A stretch of 64,000 nucleotides of DNA from WLMZ01 sp039920665 (GCA_039920665.1 JBDSDH010000141.1:4282-68281); one strand, 5' to 3'. Shown: positions 1 through 8,967, counted from the stretch's first letter. The notes: a model not told the origin generated them from the letters alone. Translations and numbers: made by a program.

Positions 1-1157
1 CGACGTGGCGAGGCGGCGCGAGGGATGTCGTGGGGCATCGTGGCTTCTCGGCTTGTCGCCGCATTGTGGATACACAGCGCCTCACCGGCTTCGTAGATCC
101 GGTCGAGGCAGTACGTCGCACCGACACACGGACGGATCTCGGACTCACGGCCCTCGATGATCTTGCGCACGATATGGGGGTCGGCGATGTGGGCCCGGGT
201 CATCCCGACCAGATCGAGCTTGCCGTCGGCGATCGCGTGGCGGGCGGTGGCGACGTCGTCGATCTTCGATGCGTGCAGGACCGCCAGCGACGTGTGCCGA
301 CGGACCTCGCCGGCGAAGTCGAGATGCGGAGCGGATCGCATCCCATGAATCGGAATCACCTCGGTCAACACCGCGTCGGTCGCGATGTAGCCGCGGATCA
401 CGTTGACGAAATCGACGAGACCTTCGGACTCCAAGCGACCCAGGATCTCGAGCCCGGCCGCGGCGTCGATCCCGCCGGGCGTCGTCTCGTCGAGCGCCAT
501 CCGGATGCCGACCAGAAATTGCGGGCCGACCCGCTCACGAATCGTCCGCAGCACCTGCAACGGAAACCGCAGCCGGTTGTCGAGCGATCCGCCGTACTCG
601 TCGTCGCGGTGGTTCGTGAGCGGCGACCAGAACTGATCCATCAGGTGCCCATAGGCCTCGAGTTCGATCCCGTCCATCCCGCCGGCCTCCATCCGTTCGG
701 CGCCGTCGGCATAGTCGCCGATGATCCGTTCGATGTCCCAGTCCTCGGCCTCTTTCGGGATCGAGCGATGTGCGGGCTCACGCAGTGGTGACGGCGCGAC
801 CACCGGCAACCAATCGTCCTGGGCCCAGCCGGTGCGGCGGCCGAGATGGGTGAGCTGGATCATCACCGCGCTGCCGTGCTCGTGCACGTCGTCGGTGAGA
901 CGGCGGATCCACGGCACGATCGCATCGTCGAACACATGCAGATTGCCGAACGCCGGAGGACTGTCGCGGCTGACCACGGCACCGCCGGCCGTCATCGTCA
1001 ACGCGACCCCGCCCTTGGCTTTCTCGACGTGGTAGAGCCGATACCGATCGGTCGGCATGCCGCCGTCTGCATACGCCGGTTCGTGGGCCGACGAGAACAC
1101 GCGGTTGCGCAGTTGCAGATGCTTGAGCGCGAACGGTTGCAGGAGTGGGTCGTCCAT
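1..1157 (-). CDS. NADH:flavin oxidoreductase, N-methylproline demethylase type (3' end cut by window)
   Basis: Old Yellow Enzyme/2,4-dienoyl-CoA reductase family protein; about 385 residues are visible and the frame is still open at the left edge. The N-terminus (MDDPLLQPFALKHLQLRNRV) is the FMN-barrel start of this family, followed by MTAGGAVVSRDSPP and VMIQLTHLGRR around the flavin site. RPCVGATYC and then ALCIHNAATSRE near residue 350-375 are the cysteine-rich 4Fe-4S segment of trimethylamine-dehydrogenase-like members. This subgroup includes enzymes that demethylate N-methylproline or histamine-like amines. An in-frame ATG at 1175 is an alternative start. It is divergent from a Rieske oxygenase resembling betaine demethylases, which supports a role in N-methyl amino acid breakdown. 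The family is clear; the substrate is inferred. Confidence 0.85.
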   Translation of the reverse strand, partial: MDDPLLQPFALKHLQLRNRVFSSAHEPAYADGGMPTDRYRLYHVEKAKGGVALTMTAGGAVVSRDSPPAFGNLHVFDDAIVPWIRRLTDDVHEHGSAVMIQLTHLGRRTGWAQDDWLPVVAPSPLREPAHRSIPKEAEDWDIERIIGDYADGAERMEAGGMDGIELEAYGHLMDQFWSPLTNHRDDEYGGSLDNRLRFPLQVLRTIRERVGPQFLVGIRMALDETTPGGIDAAAGLEILGRLESEGLVDFVNVIRGYIATDAVLTEVIPIHGMRSAPHLDFAGEVRRHTSLAVLHASKIDDVATARHAIADGKLDLVGMTRAHIADPHIVRKIIEGRESEIRPCVGATYCLDRIYEAGEALCIHNAATSREATMPHDIPRAASPR

Positions 1158-1324
1158 CTCGCCATCTGACTCCATCGCAACGTCAGCGTCCAGAGGCAAC
1201 GGAGAAATCCCGAATATTTCACAGAACGATCGTGCTGGAAACTCTTTCACCGGCGAATGGAAGGTGAGATGATGTCTGTCGACGACAACGACGTCGTCTC
1301 GATGGTTCGAAGCAGGGGTTCGTT

Positions 1325-2548
1325 GTGCAACTGACAGCTGTGAGCACTGCAGAGTTACTGGCAGACCGCCTCGCCCACCGACGCCCCGACCACTCACTCG
1401 ATCGAGCGTTCTACTCCGACGCCGACTTCCATCAGCTCGACCTCGAACGGGTCTGGTATCGCCAGTGGCTGTTCGTCGGTCACGACATCACGATCCCGTC
1501 AGCGGGCGACTTCTTCACCGTCGCGATCGGCGACTACAACCTGATCGTCATTCGTGGCGAAGACGGTGTGGTCCGCGCCCTGCACAATGTGTGCCGCCAC
1601 CGCGGGTCGGTGCTCTGTGAAGCCGATCACGGCACGATGCGGCGCCGGATCGTCTGTCCATATCACCAGTGGTCGTATGCGCTCGACGGCGCACTCGCCA
1701 AGGCTCGCAAGATCGAGAACGATTTCGACCCCGGAGAACACGGCCTCGGCGTCGCCGGTTGCGAAGTGGTGCAGAGCATGATCTTCGTCTCGGTTGCGGC
1801 AAAGCCGCCAGACTTCTCCGCGACCCGAGCGATGCTCGAGCCGTACCTCGCCCCGTTCGACCTCGCCACGGCCAAGGTCGCCCACAGCGAAACAGTGGTC
1901 GAGCACGGAAACTGGAAACTGGTGATGGAGAACAATCGCGAGTGTTTCCACTGCAAGACGGCCCACCCCGAACTCTGCGCGACCTTCCCCGAGGCGCCGC
2001 TGCACTCCGGTGGCGGCGACGGCGACGACCTGATCGCGATGCAGCGAATGGTCGAGCATTGCGAATCGATCGGCCTGCCGAGCCGGTTCGTCTCGTCCGA
2101 CGATCTCCAGTACCGGGCGATGCGGATGCCGTTCCTCGGCGATGCCCGGTCGATGACTGCCGATGGCACCCCGGCGGTCGCAATGCGATTCGGCGATCTG
2201 CCGGACGAGAACACCGGTGACGTGCTGATGTACCACTATCCGTCAACGTGGAACCACTACTCGGCCGACCATGCGATCACGTTCCGAATCATGCCGATGG
2301 GGCCGACCTCCACCCGGTTGGTGACCACCTGGCTCGTGCCCGGGGAAGCGGTCGAGGGTGTCGACTACGACCTGGCCAACCTGACCGCCGTGTGGCGGGC
2401 GACCAATGCGCAGGACACCGCGCTCGTCGAGCGCACCCAGCGCGGCGTCAACTCGCCCGCTTACCGCCCCGGCCCGTACTCGTTGGTCGACGAGGAGGGG
2501 GTGATCCAGTTCATCGACTGGTACACCGCGACCATGCTCGCCGACTGA
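1325..2548 (+). CDS. Rieske aromatic-ring-hydroxylating-type oxygenase alpha subunit (betaine demethylase-like)
   Basis: Rieske non-heme iron oxygenase, 407 aa. The Rieske 2Fe-2S ligands are in CRHRG and CPYHQW (residues about 89-112). The mononuclear iron domain has NWKLVMENNRECFHC followed by HPELC, a segment typical of glycine betaine and stachydrine (proline betaine) N-demethylases rather than of ring dioxygenases. Such enzymes remove an N-methyl group as formaldehyde using electrons from a reductase. The GTG start is preceded by AGGGG six bases upstream. No reductase is adjacent; the FAD ferredoxin reductase at 5498 is a candidate partner. The OYE demethylase divergent to it would take the next demethylation step. 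The substrate is inferred from family resemblance and neighbourhood. Confidence 0.85.
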   Translation: MQLTAVSTAELLADRLAHRRPDHSLDRAFYSDADFHQLDLERVWYRQWLFVGHDITIPSAGDFFTVAIGDYNLIVIRGEDGVVRALHNVCRHRGSVLCEADHGTMRRRIVCPYHQWSYALDGALAKARKIENDFDPGEHGLGVAGCEVVQSMIFVSVAAKPPDFSATRAMLEPYLAPFDLATAKVAHSETVVEHGNWKLVMENNRECFHCKTAHPELCATFPEAPLHSGGGDGDDLIAMQRMVEHCESIGLPSRFVSSDDLQYRAMRMPFLGDARSMTADGTPAVAMRFGDLPDENTGDVLMYHYPSTWNHYSADHAITFRIMPMGPTSTRLVTTWLVPGEAVEGVDYDLANLTAVWRATNAQDTALVERTQRGVNSPAYRPGPYSLVDEEGVIQFIDWYTATMLAD

Positions 2549-2589
2549 TCTCCCCACCGAGGGGCGGCCGAGGTTCTACGTTGGCGGGC

Positions 2590-3762
2590 ATGACGATCGA
2601 TCTCCAGCGCGTCCGCTCCCAGACCCCGGGTGTTGGCCACGTCACCCACCTCAACAACGCCGGCGCCTCGCTGCCGCCGCAGGTGGTCGTCGACACCGTC
2701 ATCGATCATCTCCAACTCGAAGCGAGGACCGGCGGGTACGAGGCCGCGGCGCAGGCAGGTGAAGCGGTGGAGGCGGTGTACGACGGCATCGCTGCGCTGA
2801 TCGGTGCCCAGCGACACGAGATCGCCCTCCTCGAGAGTGCATCGATGGCGTGGAACTCGGCGTTCGCAGCGATCCCGTTCCGGGCCGGCGACCGCATTCT
2901 CACCGCACGCTCGGAGTATCCGAGCAACGCCGTCAACCTGCTCATCGCGGCCGAGCGGTACGGCGTCGAGATCGTCCTGATCGACGACGACGAACACGGG
3001 CAGGTGTCTGTCGAAGCATTGCGCGATGCGATCGACGAGCGCACCAAGCTGATCGCGCTGACCCACGTCGCAACGAGTGGGGGCATGGTCAACCCGGTCG
3101 CCGATGTCGGTGCCATCGCCAACCAGGCGGGTGTGATGTTTCTGCTCGATGCATGTCAATCGGTCGGCCAGGTCGTGATCGACGTGGAAGCCGTCGGTTG
3201 CGATCTGCTCAGCGCAGCCGGCCGTAAGTTCCTCCGGGGGCCGCGTGGGACGGGTTTCCTCTATGTGCGTGACAGCATCGTCGATCAGCTCCGGCCGCCG
3301 TTGCTCGACACCCGGTCATCGGTCTGGACCGGTCCTGACAGCTACGAGATCGCCCCGGCGGCGCGGCGCTTTGAGGCGTTCGAACACAGTGTCGCCAACC
3401 GCCTCGGACTGGGCGTTGCCGCCCGCTATGCCCATTCGATCGGCATGTCGGCGATCGAGGAACGCACGGCAACGCTCGCCGAACTGCTCCGCGACCAACT
3501 GAAGGCGTTGCCCAAGGTCGCCGTGCACGACAAGGGCTTGCGACGGTGCGGCATCGTCACGTTCGGTGTCGACGGCGTGGCCGCATCCTCGGTACAGGCC
3601 ACGTTGAGCGCAGCCACGATCAACACCACCGTCACCGGCGCTGCGATGGCCCAGTACGACTTCCCCCAGCGCGGACTCGACCAACTCGTTCGGGCCTCGC
3701 CGCACTACTACAACTCCGAGGACGAACTCGGACTGCTGGTCGACGTCGTGGCGGGGCTGTGA
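2590..3762 (+). CDS. PLP-dependent aminotransferase class V / cysteine desulfurase-like
   Basis: A 390-aa fold-type I PLP enzyme of aminotransferase class V. LNNAGASLPP at residue 18 is the substrate-binding start. DACQSVGQ (about 188) holds the PLP-ring Asp and Gln, and AAGRKFLRGPRGTGFLYV carries the PLP lysine. The family includes cysteine desulfurases, isopenicillin-N-epimerase-like proteins and C-S lyases; the substrate cannot be read from sequence. The ATG was chosen because the fold starts there and because TACGTT lies 7 bases upstream, the usual spacing of a -10 box in a leaderless transcript. The downstream NTF2-like gene starts within 10 bases of its stop, so the two are probably co-transcribed. 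Confidence 0.85.
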   Translation: MTIDLQRVRSQTPGVGHVTHLNNAGASLPPQVVVDTVIDHLQLEARTGGYEAAAQAGEAVEAVYDGIAALIGAQRHEIALLESASMAWNSAFAAIPFRAGDRILTARSEYPSNAVNLLIAAERYGVEIVLIDDDEHGQVSVEALRDAIDERTKLIALTHVATSGGMVNPVADVGAIANQAGVMFLLDACQSVGQVVIDVEAVGCDLLSAAGRKFLRGPRGTGFLYVRDSIVDQLRPPLLDTRSSVWTGPDSYEIAPAARRFEAFEHSVANRLGLGVAARYAHSIGMSAIEERTATLAELLRDQLKALPKVAVHDKGLRRCGIVTFGVDGVAASSVQATLSAATINTTVTGAAMAQYDFPQRGLDQLVRASPHYYNSEDELGLLVDVVAGL

Positions 3763-3767
3763 CGGCC

Positions 3768-4289
3768 ATGGCACTCCGCGACACCGACCCGCTCGCTTGG
3801 CTGATCGCGTGCGAGGAGATCCGCCAGCTCGCGTCGCGGTACGCCGTCGCAATCGGTCACCGTGACTTCGACGCACTCGTCGATCTGTTCGTTCCCGACG
3901 TTCGAGTCGGGCGAGACTCGAGCGGCCGTGATGCGCTGCGTTCCAATTTCGCGACGCAGCTCGATGCCGGCCACCGCACGATCCTGCACGTCACCAATCA
4001 CGTCATCGATGTGCTCGACGCCGACCGCGCAACCGGTGTCGTCGGCACCCGTGGTGAGATCGAACGTGACGACGAGTGGGTGATCCAGGTGATCGAGTAC
4101 CACGACACCTACGAGCGTCGTGACGATCGATGGCTGTTCGTTCGCAGACGTCACCTGCTCTGGTACGGGGCCGACATGCTCCAACGGCCGAACGTGCTGG
4201 CTGACGCGAACTGGCCGGAGAGTCAGACCGGCAAGGGCGTCCTGCCGGAGGTCATGCCGACGTGGCAGGCTCAGCGACCCACCCGGTGA
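3768..4289 (+). CDS. NTF2/SnoaL-like domain protein
   Basis: A 173-aa protein of the NTF2/SnoaL-like fold: helical start (ACEEIRQLASRYAVAIGHRDFDALVDLFVPDV), then strands ending in WLFVRRRHLLWY. Members are small cyclases, dehydratases or ligand-binding proteins. A GTG at 3759 overlapping the upstream stop (GTGA) is an alternative start; the ATG was preferred because GGCGGGG sits 11 bases before it and only 2 before the GTG. The 3' end overlaps the convergent trmH-like gene by 38 bp. No function can be assigned beyond the fold. Confidence 0.75.
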   Translation: MALRDTDPLAWLIACEEIRQLASRYAVAIGHRDFDALVDLFVPDVRVGRDSSGRDALRSNFATQLDAGHRTILHVTNHVIDVLDADRATGVVGTRGEIERDDEWVIQVIEYHDTYERRDDRWLFVRRRHLLWYGADMLQRPNVLADANWPESQTGKGVLPEVMPTWQAQRPTR

Positions 4290-5085
4290 TGGGTCGGCCG
4301 AGTATCGCAAATGCAACTGCCGCGGCGTGGCCGACGTTGATCGAATCCACATCTGGCCGCTGCGGGATTCGCACCGGTTGGGTGCTCGCCAATGTCGTGG
4401 CCGACAGCCCAGGACCCTCGGCGCCGAGCAGGATCGCGACCCGGTCGTCGGCGGCGCGGGTGATGTCGTGGATCGAGGTGGCAGCCACCGATGGGGTCAG
4501 TGAGAGCATCCGGAAGCCGGCTGCGGCGATCCGGTCGAGGTCGTCGGCCCACACGGCCGAGCGTACGATCGGCATCAGCAGGATCTCTCCCATCGAGACT
4601 CGTACGGTCCGCCGATAGAACGGATCGGTGCACGTCGGGTCGATGACGAGTGCATCGATGCCAAGGGCCCGAGCCGATCGTGCGATCGCGCCGAGATTCT
4701 CGGCATCGTTCAGTGCTTCGAGCACGCCGATCGTTCGGCTCGTACGGAGCACGTCATCGAGCGTGTGCAGCGTCGATCGATCAGCCGCTGCGACGGCCCC
4801 GCGGTGCAGGTCGAATCCGGCGACCGAGGCCAGCACCTCCCGTTCGGCGACGTAGACCGGGCACGTGACCTGGCGCAGCTCCGGCTCCAATCGCTCGAAC
4901 CGAGACGGGGTCACGAGCACCGACCGCATCGCGTATCGCGACGTGATCAGACGAGAGATCACGTTGAGCCCCTCGGCGATGAAGAACTCGTCGCCCTCCA
5001 GCCGTCGCCGATGGTTCGGATCGCGCAGGTCGAGATAGTCGGCAAGTCGCGGGTCAGCTGCACTGGTGATCGCGATCGGCTCCAT
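4252..5085 (-). CDS. TrmH/SpoU family RNA 2'-O-methyltransferase
   Basis: SPOUT-class RNA ribose methyltransferase, 277 aa. The N-terminal substrate-binding part includes RRRLEGDEFFIAEGLNVISRL. The C-terminal knotted domain shows motif 1 NDAENLGAIARSA (catalytic Asn/Arg region, about 145), motif 2 LLGAEGPGLS (about 218) and motif 3 IPQRPDVDSINVGHAAAVAFA (about 242), which bind S-adenosylmethionine. It probably methylates rRNA or tRNA; the target is unknown. TACCTT lies 9 bases before the ATG on the minus strand, so the transcript may have almost no leader. The 3' end overlaps the convergent NTF2-like gene. Confidence 0.9.
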   Translation of the reverse strand: MEPIAITSAADPRLADYLDLRDPNHRRRLEGDEFFIAEGLNVISRLITSRYAMRSVLVTPSRFERLEPELRQVTCPVYVAEREVLASVAGFDLHRGAVAAADRSTLHTLDDVLRTSRTIGVLEALNDAENLGAIARSARALGIDALVIDPTCTDPFYRRTVRVSMGEILLMPIVRSAVWADDLDRIAAAGFRMLSLTPSVAATSIHDITRAADDRVAILLGAEGPGLSATTLASTQPVRIPQRPDVDSINVGHAAAVAFAILGRPITGWVAEPATSA

Positions 5086-5497
5086 GTCGGCAACAAGGTA
5101 ACCGCGCCACGCGGCAAGTGGGTCGGCAGTGCAGTCGGCCCCGCATTCGCGGTTTCGAATGTCCGTTGGACGCGGTCATGGACGCGGTCATGGACGCGGT
5201 CATGGTGGTGGTTGCGGCCGGGAGAGCTCGGAGCCCGGCGAGGCCGCGATCACGCTTCGTCAGGAGGCCATTGAACTGCAGCAGGCAAGCGACTCGATCG
5301 ACGCGATCTAGATCCAGCCGAGCCGCCTGGCTCCGGTGGTGGCTCCCGATCACGTCCGGCACCGAACTGGGCTGGAACACGTCGACGTCGCGCTCTGCGC
5401 TGAGCACGACAACACACCCGATCCTCATCGCTACGATCGTCGTCGTGGTCGCCCCCGGAATGTTCCTCGTCGCTCGGATCCAGCGCAGTGCCGAGTC
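5086..5497. other. gap of about 410 bp with ambiguous coding signal
   Basis: No recognisable protein. One plus-strand frame from about 5118 ends at 5501 with its TGA overlapping the GTG of the next gene (GTGA) and finishes in a hydrophobic stretch (LIATIVVVVAPGMFLV), which could be a small membrane protein. A second plus-strand frame ending at 5311 has equally strong third-position GC and ends in a plausible helix (LRQEAIELQQASDSIDAI). Neither has a convincing start. The region also holds the 12-bp repeats at 5169-5204. A decayed or frameshifted small gene is possible. Confidence 0.35.
5169..5204 (+). repeat. 12-bp tandem repeat, three perfect copies
   Basis: GACGCGGTCATG is repeated three times without change at 5169-5180, 5181-5192 and 5193-5204. 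The unit is a multiple of three, so reading frames crossing it stay open. It lies in the unassigned gap between the trmH-like gene and the ferredoxin reductase. Confidence 0.9.
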
Positions 5498-6784
5498 GTG
5501 ACTCAGAGTGTGAACGCAGTCGGGCCGTTGCGACAGATCGTCGTCGTTGGTTCGTCGCTGGCCGGTGTGCGTGCCTGCGGCGGCCTTCGTGCTGCCGGGT
5601 TCGAAGGCGAGCTCACCCTCGTTGGCGACGAACCCCATCAGCCCTACGACCGTCCGCCGCTGTCGAAAAAGGTGTTGTCCGGCGAGTGGGAACCCGACCG
5701 GATCTCGTTGTTCCGAGGTGATGAAGCAACCACCCTCGATCTGAACCAGCGGCTCGGTTCCGCCGCTGTGTCCTTGCAGCTCGCAGAGCGCACGATCACA
5801 CTCGAAGGCGGAGCGACCCTGGGGTTCGACGGCCTGATCATCGCGACCGGGTCCGGTCTGCGGCGACTGCCCGGGCAGCCGGATCATCCGTCGGTGATGG
5901 AGTTGCGCACGCTCGACGACTCGCTCGCGCTCCGTGCCCGCCTCGCCTCCGGCGATCAGCGTGTCGTCGTGGTCGGCGCGGGCTTCATTGGTCTCGAAGT
6001 CGCTGCGACCGCCCGCCAGCTCGGCAACACCGTGACCGTGCTCGAAGGCGCTCCGGCACCGTTGATCCGCGGGCTCGGTGTCGAGATGGGTATGGCCGTC
6101 ACTGCGCTGCACGAAGACAACGGCGTCACCATCCACTGCCGGGTGCAGGTACGTGCGATCCGGCCCGGTGACCTCAGCTCGGCCCCGGTCGATATCGACG
6201 TGCGCTGGGCAGACGGTGCCGATGAAACGCTCACCGCCGACGTCGTCGTGGTGGGAATCGGCGTGATCCCCAACACGGCTTGGCTCGAGGGTTCCGGTGT
6301 GCAACTCCGCGACGGTGTGGTGTGCGACCAGACCCTCAATTCACTCTCCAGCGATGGATCGCCGATCCCCGGGGTCTACGCAGCCGGCGACATCGCCCGC
6401 TGGCCGAACGGGCAGTTCGACGGCGAAGAGATGCGGATCGAGCACTGGACCAATGCGTCAGAACAGGGCATGACTGCCGCCCGCAATCTGCTCGCTGTCG
6501 CCAACGGCGAACAGCCGACGCCGTATGAGACCGTGCCGTTCTTCTGGAGTGACCAGTTCGCCAAGCGGATCCAGTTCATCGGCCGCGCGGCCGGTGACGA
6601 CGACGTGCGCATCGTGCGCGGCTCCGTCGAGGACCGTTCGTTTCTCGCCCTGTATGGCAAACACGGTCGTCTTCGCGGCGCGCTCGCGTTGGCGATGCCG
6701 AAACCACTGATGCAGTGCCGCAACCTGCTGCTCGACCGGATGACCTTCGACGACGCGATCGCCGCCGTCACAGCCTGGCCGTAA
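5498..6784 (+). CDS. FAD-dependent ferredoxin/rubredoxin reductase
   Basis: Pyridine nucleotide-disulfide oxidoreductase family, 428 aa, of the ferredoxin/rubredoxin reductase branch (AlkT, CamA, ThcD-like). It has an N-terminal FAD dinucleotide motif (VVVGSSLAGVRACGGLRAAG), then PYDRPPLSKKVLSG, typical of the group. A second Rossmann motif for NAD(P)H is VVVGAGFIGLEVAATARQLG (about 160). GVYAAGDIARWPN is the second FAD contact, and FFWSDQFAKRIQFIG begins the C-terminal domain. It would pass electrons from NAD(P)H to a ferredoxin serving an oxygenase; the Rieske oxygenase at 1325 is a nearby candidate, and no ferredoxin gene is seen here. GTG at 5498 was chosen over GTG at 5510 because it overlaps an upstream stop; this choice is uncertain. 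Confidence 0.88.
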   Translation: MTQSVNAVGPLRQIVVVGSSLAGVRACGGLRAAGFEGELTLVGDEPHQPYDRPPLSKKVLSGEWEPDRISLFRGDEATTLDLNQRLGSAAVSLQLAERTITLEGGATLGFDGLIIATGSGLRRLPGQPDHPSVMELRTLDDSLALRARLASGDQRVVVVGAGFIGLEVAATARQLGNTVTVLEGAPAPLIRGLGVEMGMAVTALHEDNGVTIHCRVQVRAIRPGDLSSAPVDIDVRWADGADETLTADVVVVGIGVIPNTAWLEGSGVQLRDGVVCDQTLNSLSSDGSPIPGVYAAGDIARWPNGQFDGEEMRIEHWTNASEQGMTAARNLLAVANGEQPTPYETVPFFWSDQFAKRIQFIGRAAGDDDVRIVRGSVEDRSFLALYGKHGRLRGALALAMPKPLMQCRNLLLDRMTFDDAIAAVTAWP

Positions 6785-6817
6785 CCCGTCAACCTCGACG
6801 TGGCGTACCATCGCCGG

Positions 6818-8056
6818 ATGAGCTCGAACGGCCACCTTTCCGACGTCTGGTTTGCCGTCACGCCATTGCAGGTCGCGAGCGGCCACGGCTGCTGGGTCAC
6901 GACGACCGATGGTGACGACTACCTCGACTTCGCGGCGGGTATCGCGGTCAACTCCACCGGTCATGCCCACCCCGCGGTCGCAGCGGCGATCGCGCACCAG
7001 GCGACCCGATTGATCCATGCTCAGGTCAATGTCTACAAACACGATCTGCTCGAACCGCTCGCAGCGGTGCTGGCCGAAATTACACCGGCCGGCATCGACA
7101 AGTTCTTCTACGCCAATTCCGGTGCCGAGATCACCGAGGGCGCAGTCAAGCTGGCCAAGCAGGCCACCAAACGCCCGCATGTCATCGTGTTCAGCGGCAG
7201 CTTCCACGGCCGGACCCACATGGCGATGGCGATGACAACCTCCAAGACCGGGTACCGCGCCGGTCACTCCCCGCTGCCGGCGGGCATCTTCGTCGCCCCG
7301 TATCCCGACCCGCTCGCCGAAGATCAAGACGCAGAGGTCGCCAAGGCATTGTTCGGCCTCGACCATCTGCTCAAGTCGATGACCGCCCCGGACGAGACTG
7401 CGGCGATGATCCTCGAGCCCGTGCTCGGCGAGGGCGGCTACATCCCGGCGCCGCCCGGGTTCATCCACGGTGTCGTCGAGCGGTGTCGTGCCCACGGCAT
7501 CTTGTTCATCGCTGACGAGGTACAGAGCGGTTTCGGCCGCACCGGCGAGATGTTTGCAGTCGACCACTACGGCATCGAGCCCGACATCATCTGCATGGCC
7601 AAGGGCATTGCGTCCGGATTCCCGTTCGCCGCGCTCGGCACGACCGAGGAGCTCGATGCGAAGTGGTCCAAGGGCAGCCACGGTGGCACGTACGGCGGTA
7701 ACCCGATGGGCTGCGCGGCTGCGTTGGCGACGATCGAGATCATGCGCGAGCCGTCGTTTCTCCAGAACGTGCGAGACCGCGGCGAGCAACTCACCACCGG
7801 GGTGCGCAGACTGCAGCTCGATCACCCTGACATCGTCGATGTCCGAGGTCCGGGCTTGATGATCGGCACGCAGTTCACGTCGGCGGCGCGGGTCGCAGCG
7901 GTGCAGCAGCACTGTCTCGAGACCGGCCGGATGATCCTGATGAACGCCGGCACCTACGCAACCACCCTGCGCTGGATGCCGCCGCTCGTTGTCGACGAGC
8001 GCGAGATCGATCTTGCCCTCAGCGCCTTCGCGGCCGCCCTCGAAGCCACGGCATAG
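6818..8056 (+). CDS. Class III aminotransferase (4-aminobutyrate aminotransferase-like)
   Basis: A 412-aa PLP-dependent class III (omega) aminotransferase. DDYLDFAAGIAVNSTGHAHPAV is the conserved N-terminal region and FFYANSGAEITEGAVKLA contacts the cofactor phosphate. ILFIADEVQSGFGRTGE carries the PLP-ring Asp, and PDIICMAKGIASGFP contains the PLP lysine. The closest groups are 4-aminobutyrate and acetylornithine-type transaminases; the substrate is not certain. The ATG is preceded by TACCAT with 6 bases between, consistent with a leaderless message. It is followed 9 bp later by a MarR regulator, which may control it. Confidence 0.88.
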   Translation: MSSNGHLSDVWFAVTPLQVASGHGCWVTTTDGDDYLDFAAGIAVNSTGHAHPAVAAAIAHQATRLIHAQVNVYKHDLLEPLAAVLAEITPAGIDKFFYANSGAEITEGAVKLAKQATKRPHVIVFSGSFHGRTHMAMAMTTSKTGYRAGHSPLPAGIFVAPYPDPLAEDQDAEVAKALFGLDHLLKSMTAPDETAAMILEPVLGEGGYIPAPPGFIHGVVERCRAHGILFIADEVQSGFGRTGEMFAVDHYGIEPDIICMAKGIASGFPFAALGTTEELDAKWSKGSHGGTYGGNPMGCAAALATIEIMREPSFLQNVRDRGEQLTTGVRRLQLDHPDIVDVRGPGLMIGTQFTSAARVAAVQQHCLETGRMILMNAGTYATTLRWMPPLVVDEREIDLALSAFAAALEATA

Positions 8057-8065
8057 GCGCTGACG

Positions 8066-8500
8066 ATGGCCGCGCTCGACCCGGAACGGCTGGCCGTGTG
8101 GCGGTCGTTGATGACCTCCCACGCGCTGTTGACGAAGGCGCTGACCGAGGCCCTCGAGGACGAGCGCGAACTGCCGTTGCCATGGTTCGAGGTCCTCAAT
8201 GCCCTCCAGTACGCGGGTGGTCGGGTACGGGTGATGGACCTCGCCGCGCACCTCGTGATCAGCCCGTCGAGCCTGTCGCGCCAACTGAACCGGATCGAGG
8301 ACCACGGCTTGATTCGCCGCGATCGGGGGCTCGACGACCACCGAGCAGTCGTCGCGGTGCTCACCAGAGAGGGTCGCGAGACGTGGCGCCGAGCGAACAC
8401 CACCTATCTCCGGGTTGCCAAGAAGCGGTTCATCAACCGCCTGTCCGACACCGATGTCGCTGCACTCCAGCGAGTCTTCAACAAGGTCACCGATCCGTGA
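8066..8500 (+). CDS. MarR family transcriptional regulator
   Basis: A 144-aa winged-helix regulator. LPWFEVLNALQYAGGRVRVMDLAAHL, SPSSLSRQLNRIEDHGLIRR (recognition helix) and DHRAVVAVLTREGRE (wing) match MarR in order and spacing. It acts as a dimer that usually represses adjacent genes and responds to small aromatic or lipid ligands. It lies just after the class III aminotransferase on the same strand, so it is probably co-transcribed and may control that gene. Confidence 0.9.
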   Translation: MAALDPERLAVWRSLMTSHALLTKALTEALEDERELPLPWFEVLNALQYAGGRVRVMDLAAHLVISPSSLSRQLNRIEDHGLIRRDRGLDDHRAVVAVLTREGRETWRRANTTYLRVAKKRFINRLSDTDVAALQRVFNKVTDP

Positions 8501-8565
8501 CCCAACCATGACCCGAGCCGTACCCCGACCCATGAGCCGACGCGATGCCGTGGTACAACGTCGAG

Positions 8566-8967
8566 ATGCCTGACGAGATCCCTGAATCGCTGACCGACGC
8601 CGAGACCCACGCGTTCGCCGACACCTTCATCGCTGCGATCCTGGCGGCCGACGTCGACGCCGTGATCGCGATGTACGCCCCTGGTGCAACGATCTGGCAC
8701 AACTTCGACAACGTCGATCAGACCCCGCAAGAGAATGCGCGGACGTTGAAGGCGATGCACAGAATCCTGCCCGGATTCCACTACGACGAGATTCGTCGCA
8801 CCGTGCTGCCCGACGGGTTCTGGCAGCAGCACGTGCTGCGCGCACCGACTGCCTCTGGCGAATTCGCAATGGCCGCCGCGCTGAAGATCACGATCGAGCG
8901 CGGCCTGATCACCCGCCTCGAGGAATACCTCGACCCGGCCCCGTTCGTGGCCCTCGTCGCTGGCTGA
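8566..8967 (+). CDS. NTF2-like (SnoaL) protein
   Basis: About 133 aa, NTF2/SnoaL-like fold. The start ESLTDAETHAFADTFIAAILAADVDAVIAMYAPGATIWHNFD is the conserved helix and first strand, and ITRLEEYLDPAPFVAL closes the cone. Such proteins are often annotated as ketosteroid-isomerase-like. The ATG at 8566 was preferred over 8545 because TACAAC stands 6 bases before it and the domain begins just after. The ligand is unknown; it may go with the thiolase that follows. Confidence 0.75.
   Translation: MPDEIPESLTDAETHAFADTFIAAILAADVDAVIAMYAPGATIWHNFDNVDQTPQENARTLKAMHRILPGFHYDEIRRTVLPDGFWQQHVLRAPTASGEFAMAAALKITIERGLITRLEEYLDPAPFVALVAG

Noticed and set aside
30..791. Open plus-strand frame of 253 codons at the left edge
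   Set aside because: It lies antisense to the flavin oxidoreductase, whose minus-strand frame shows clear family motifs. The plus product is His/Arg/Asp-rich with no known domain.
6458..8533. Minus-strand open frame of about 690 codons
   Set aside because: Antisense to the class III aminotransferase and MarR genes, both with full motifs. Long antisense frames are expected at this GC content.
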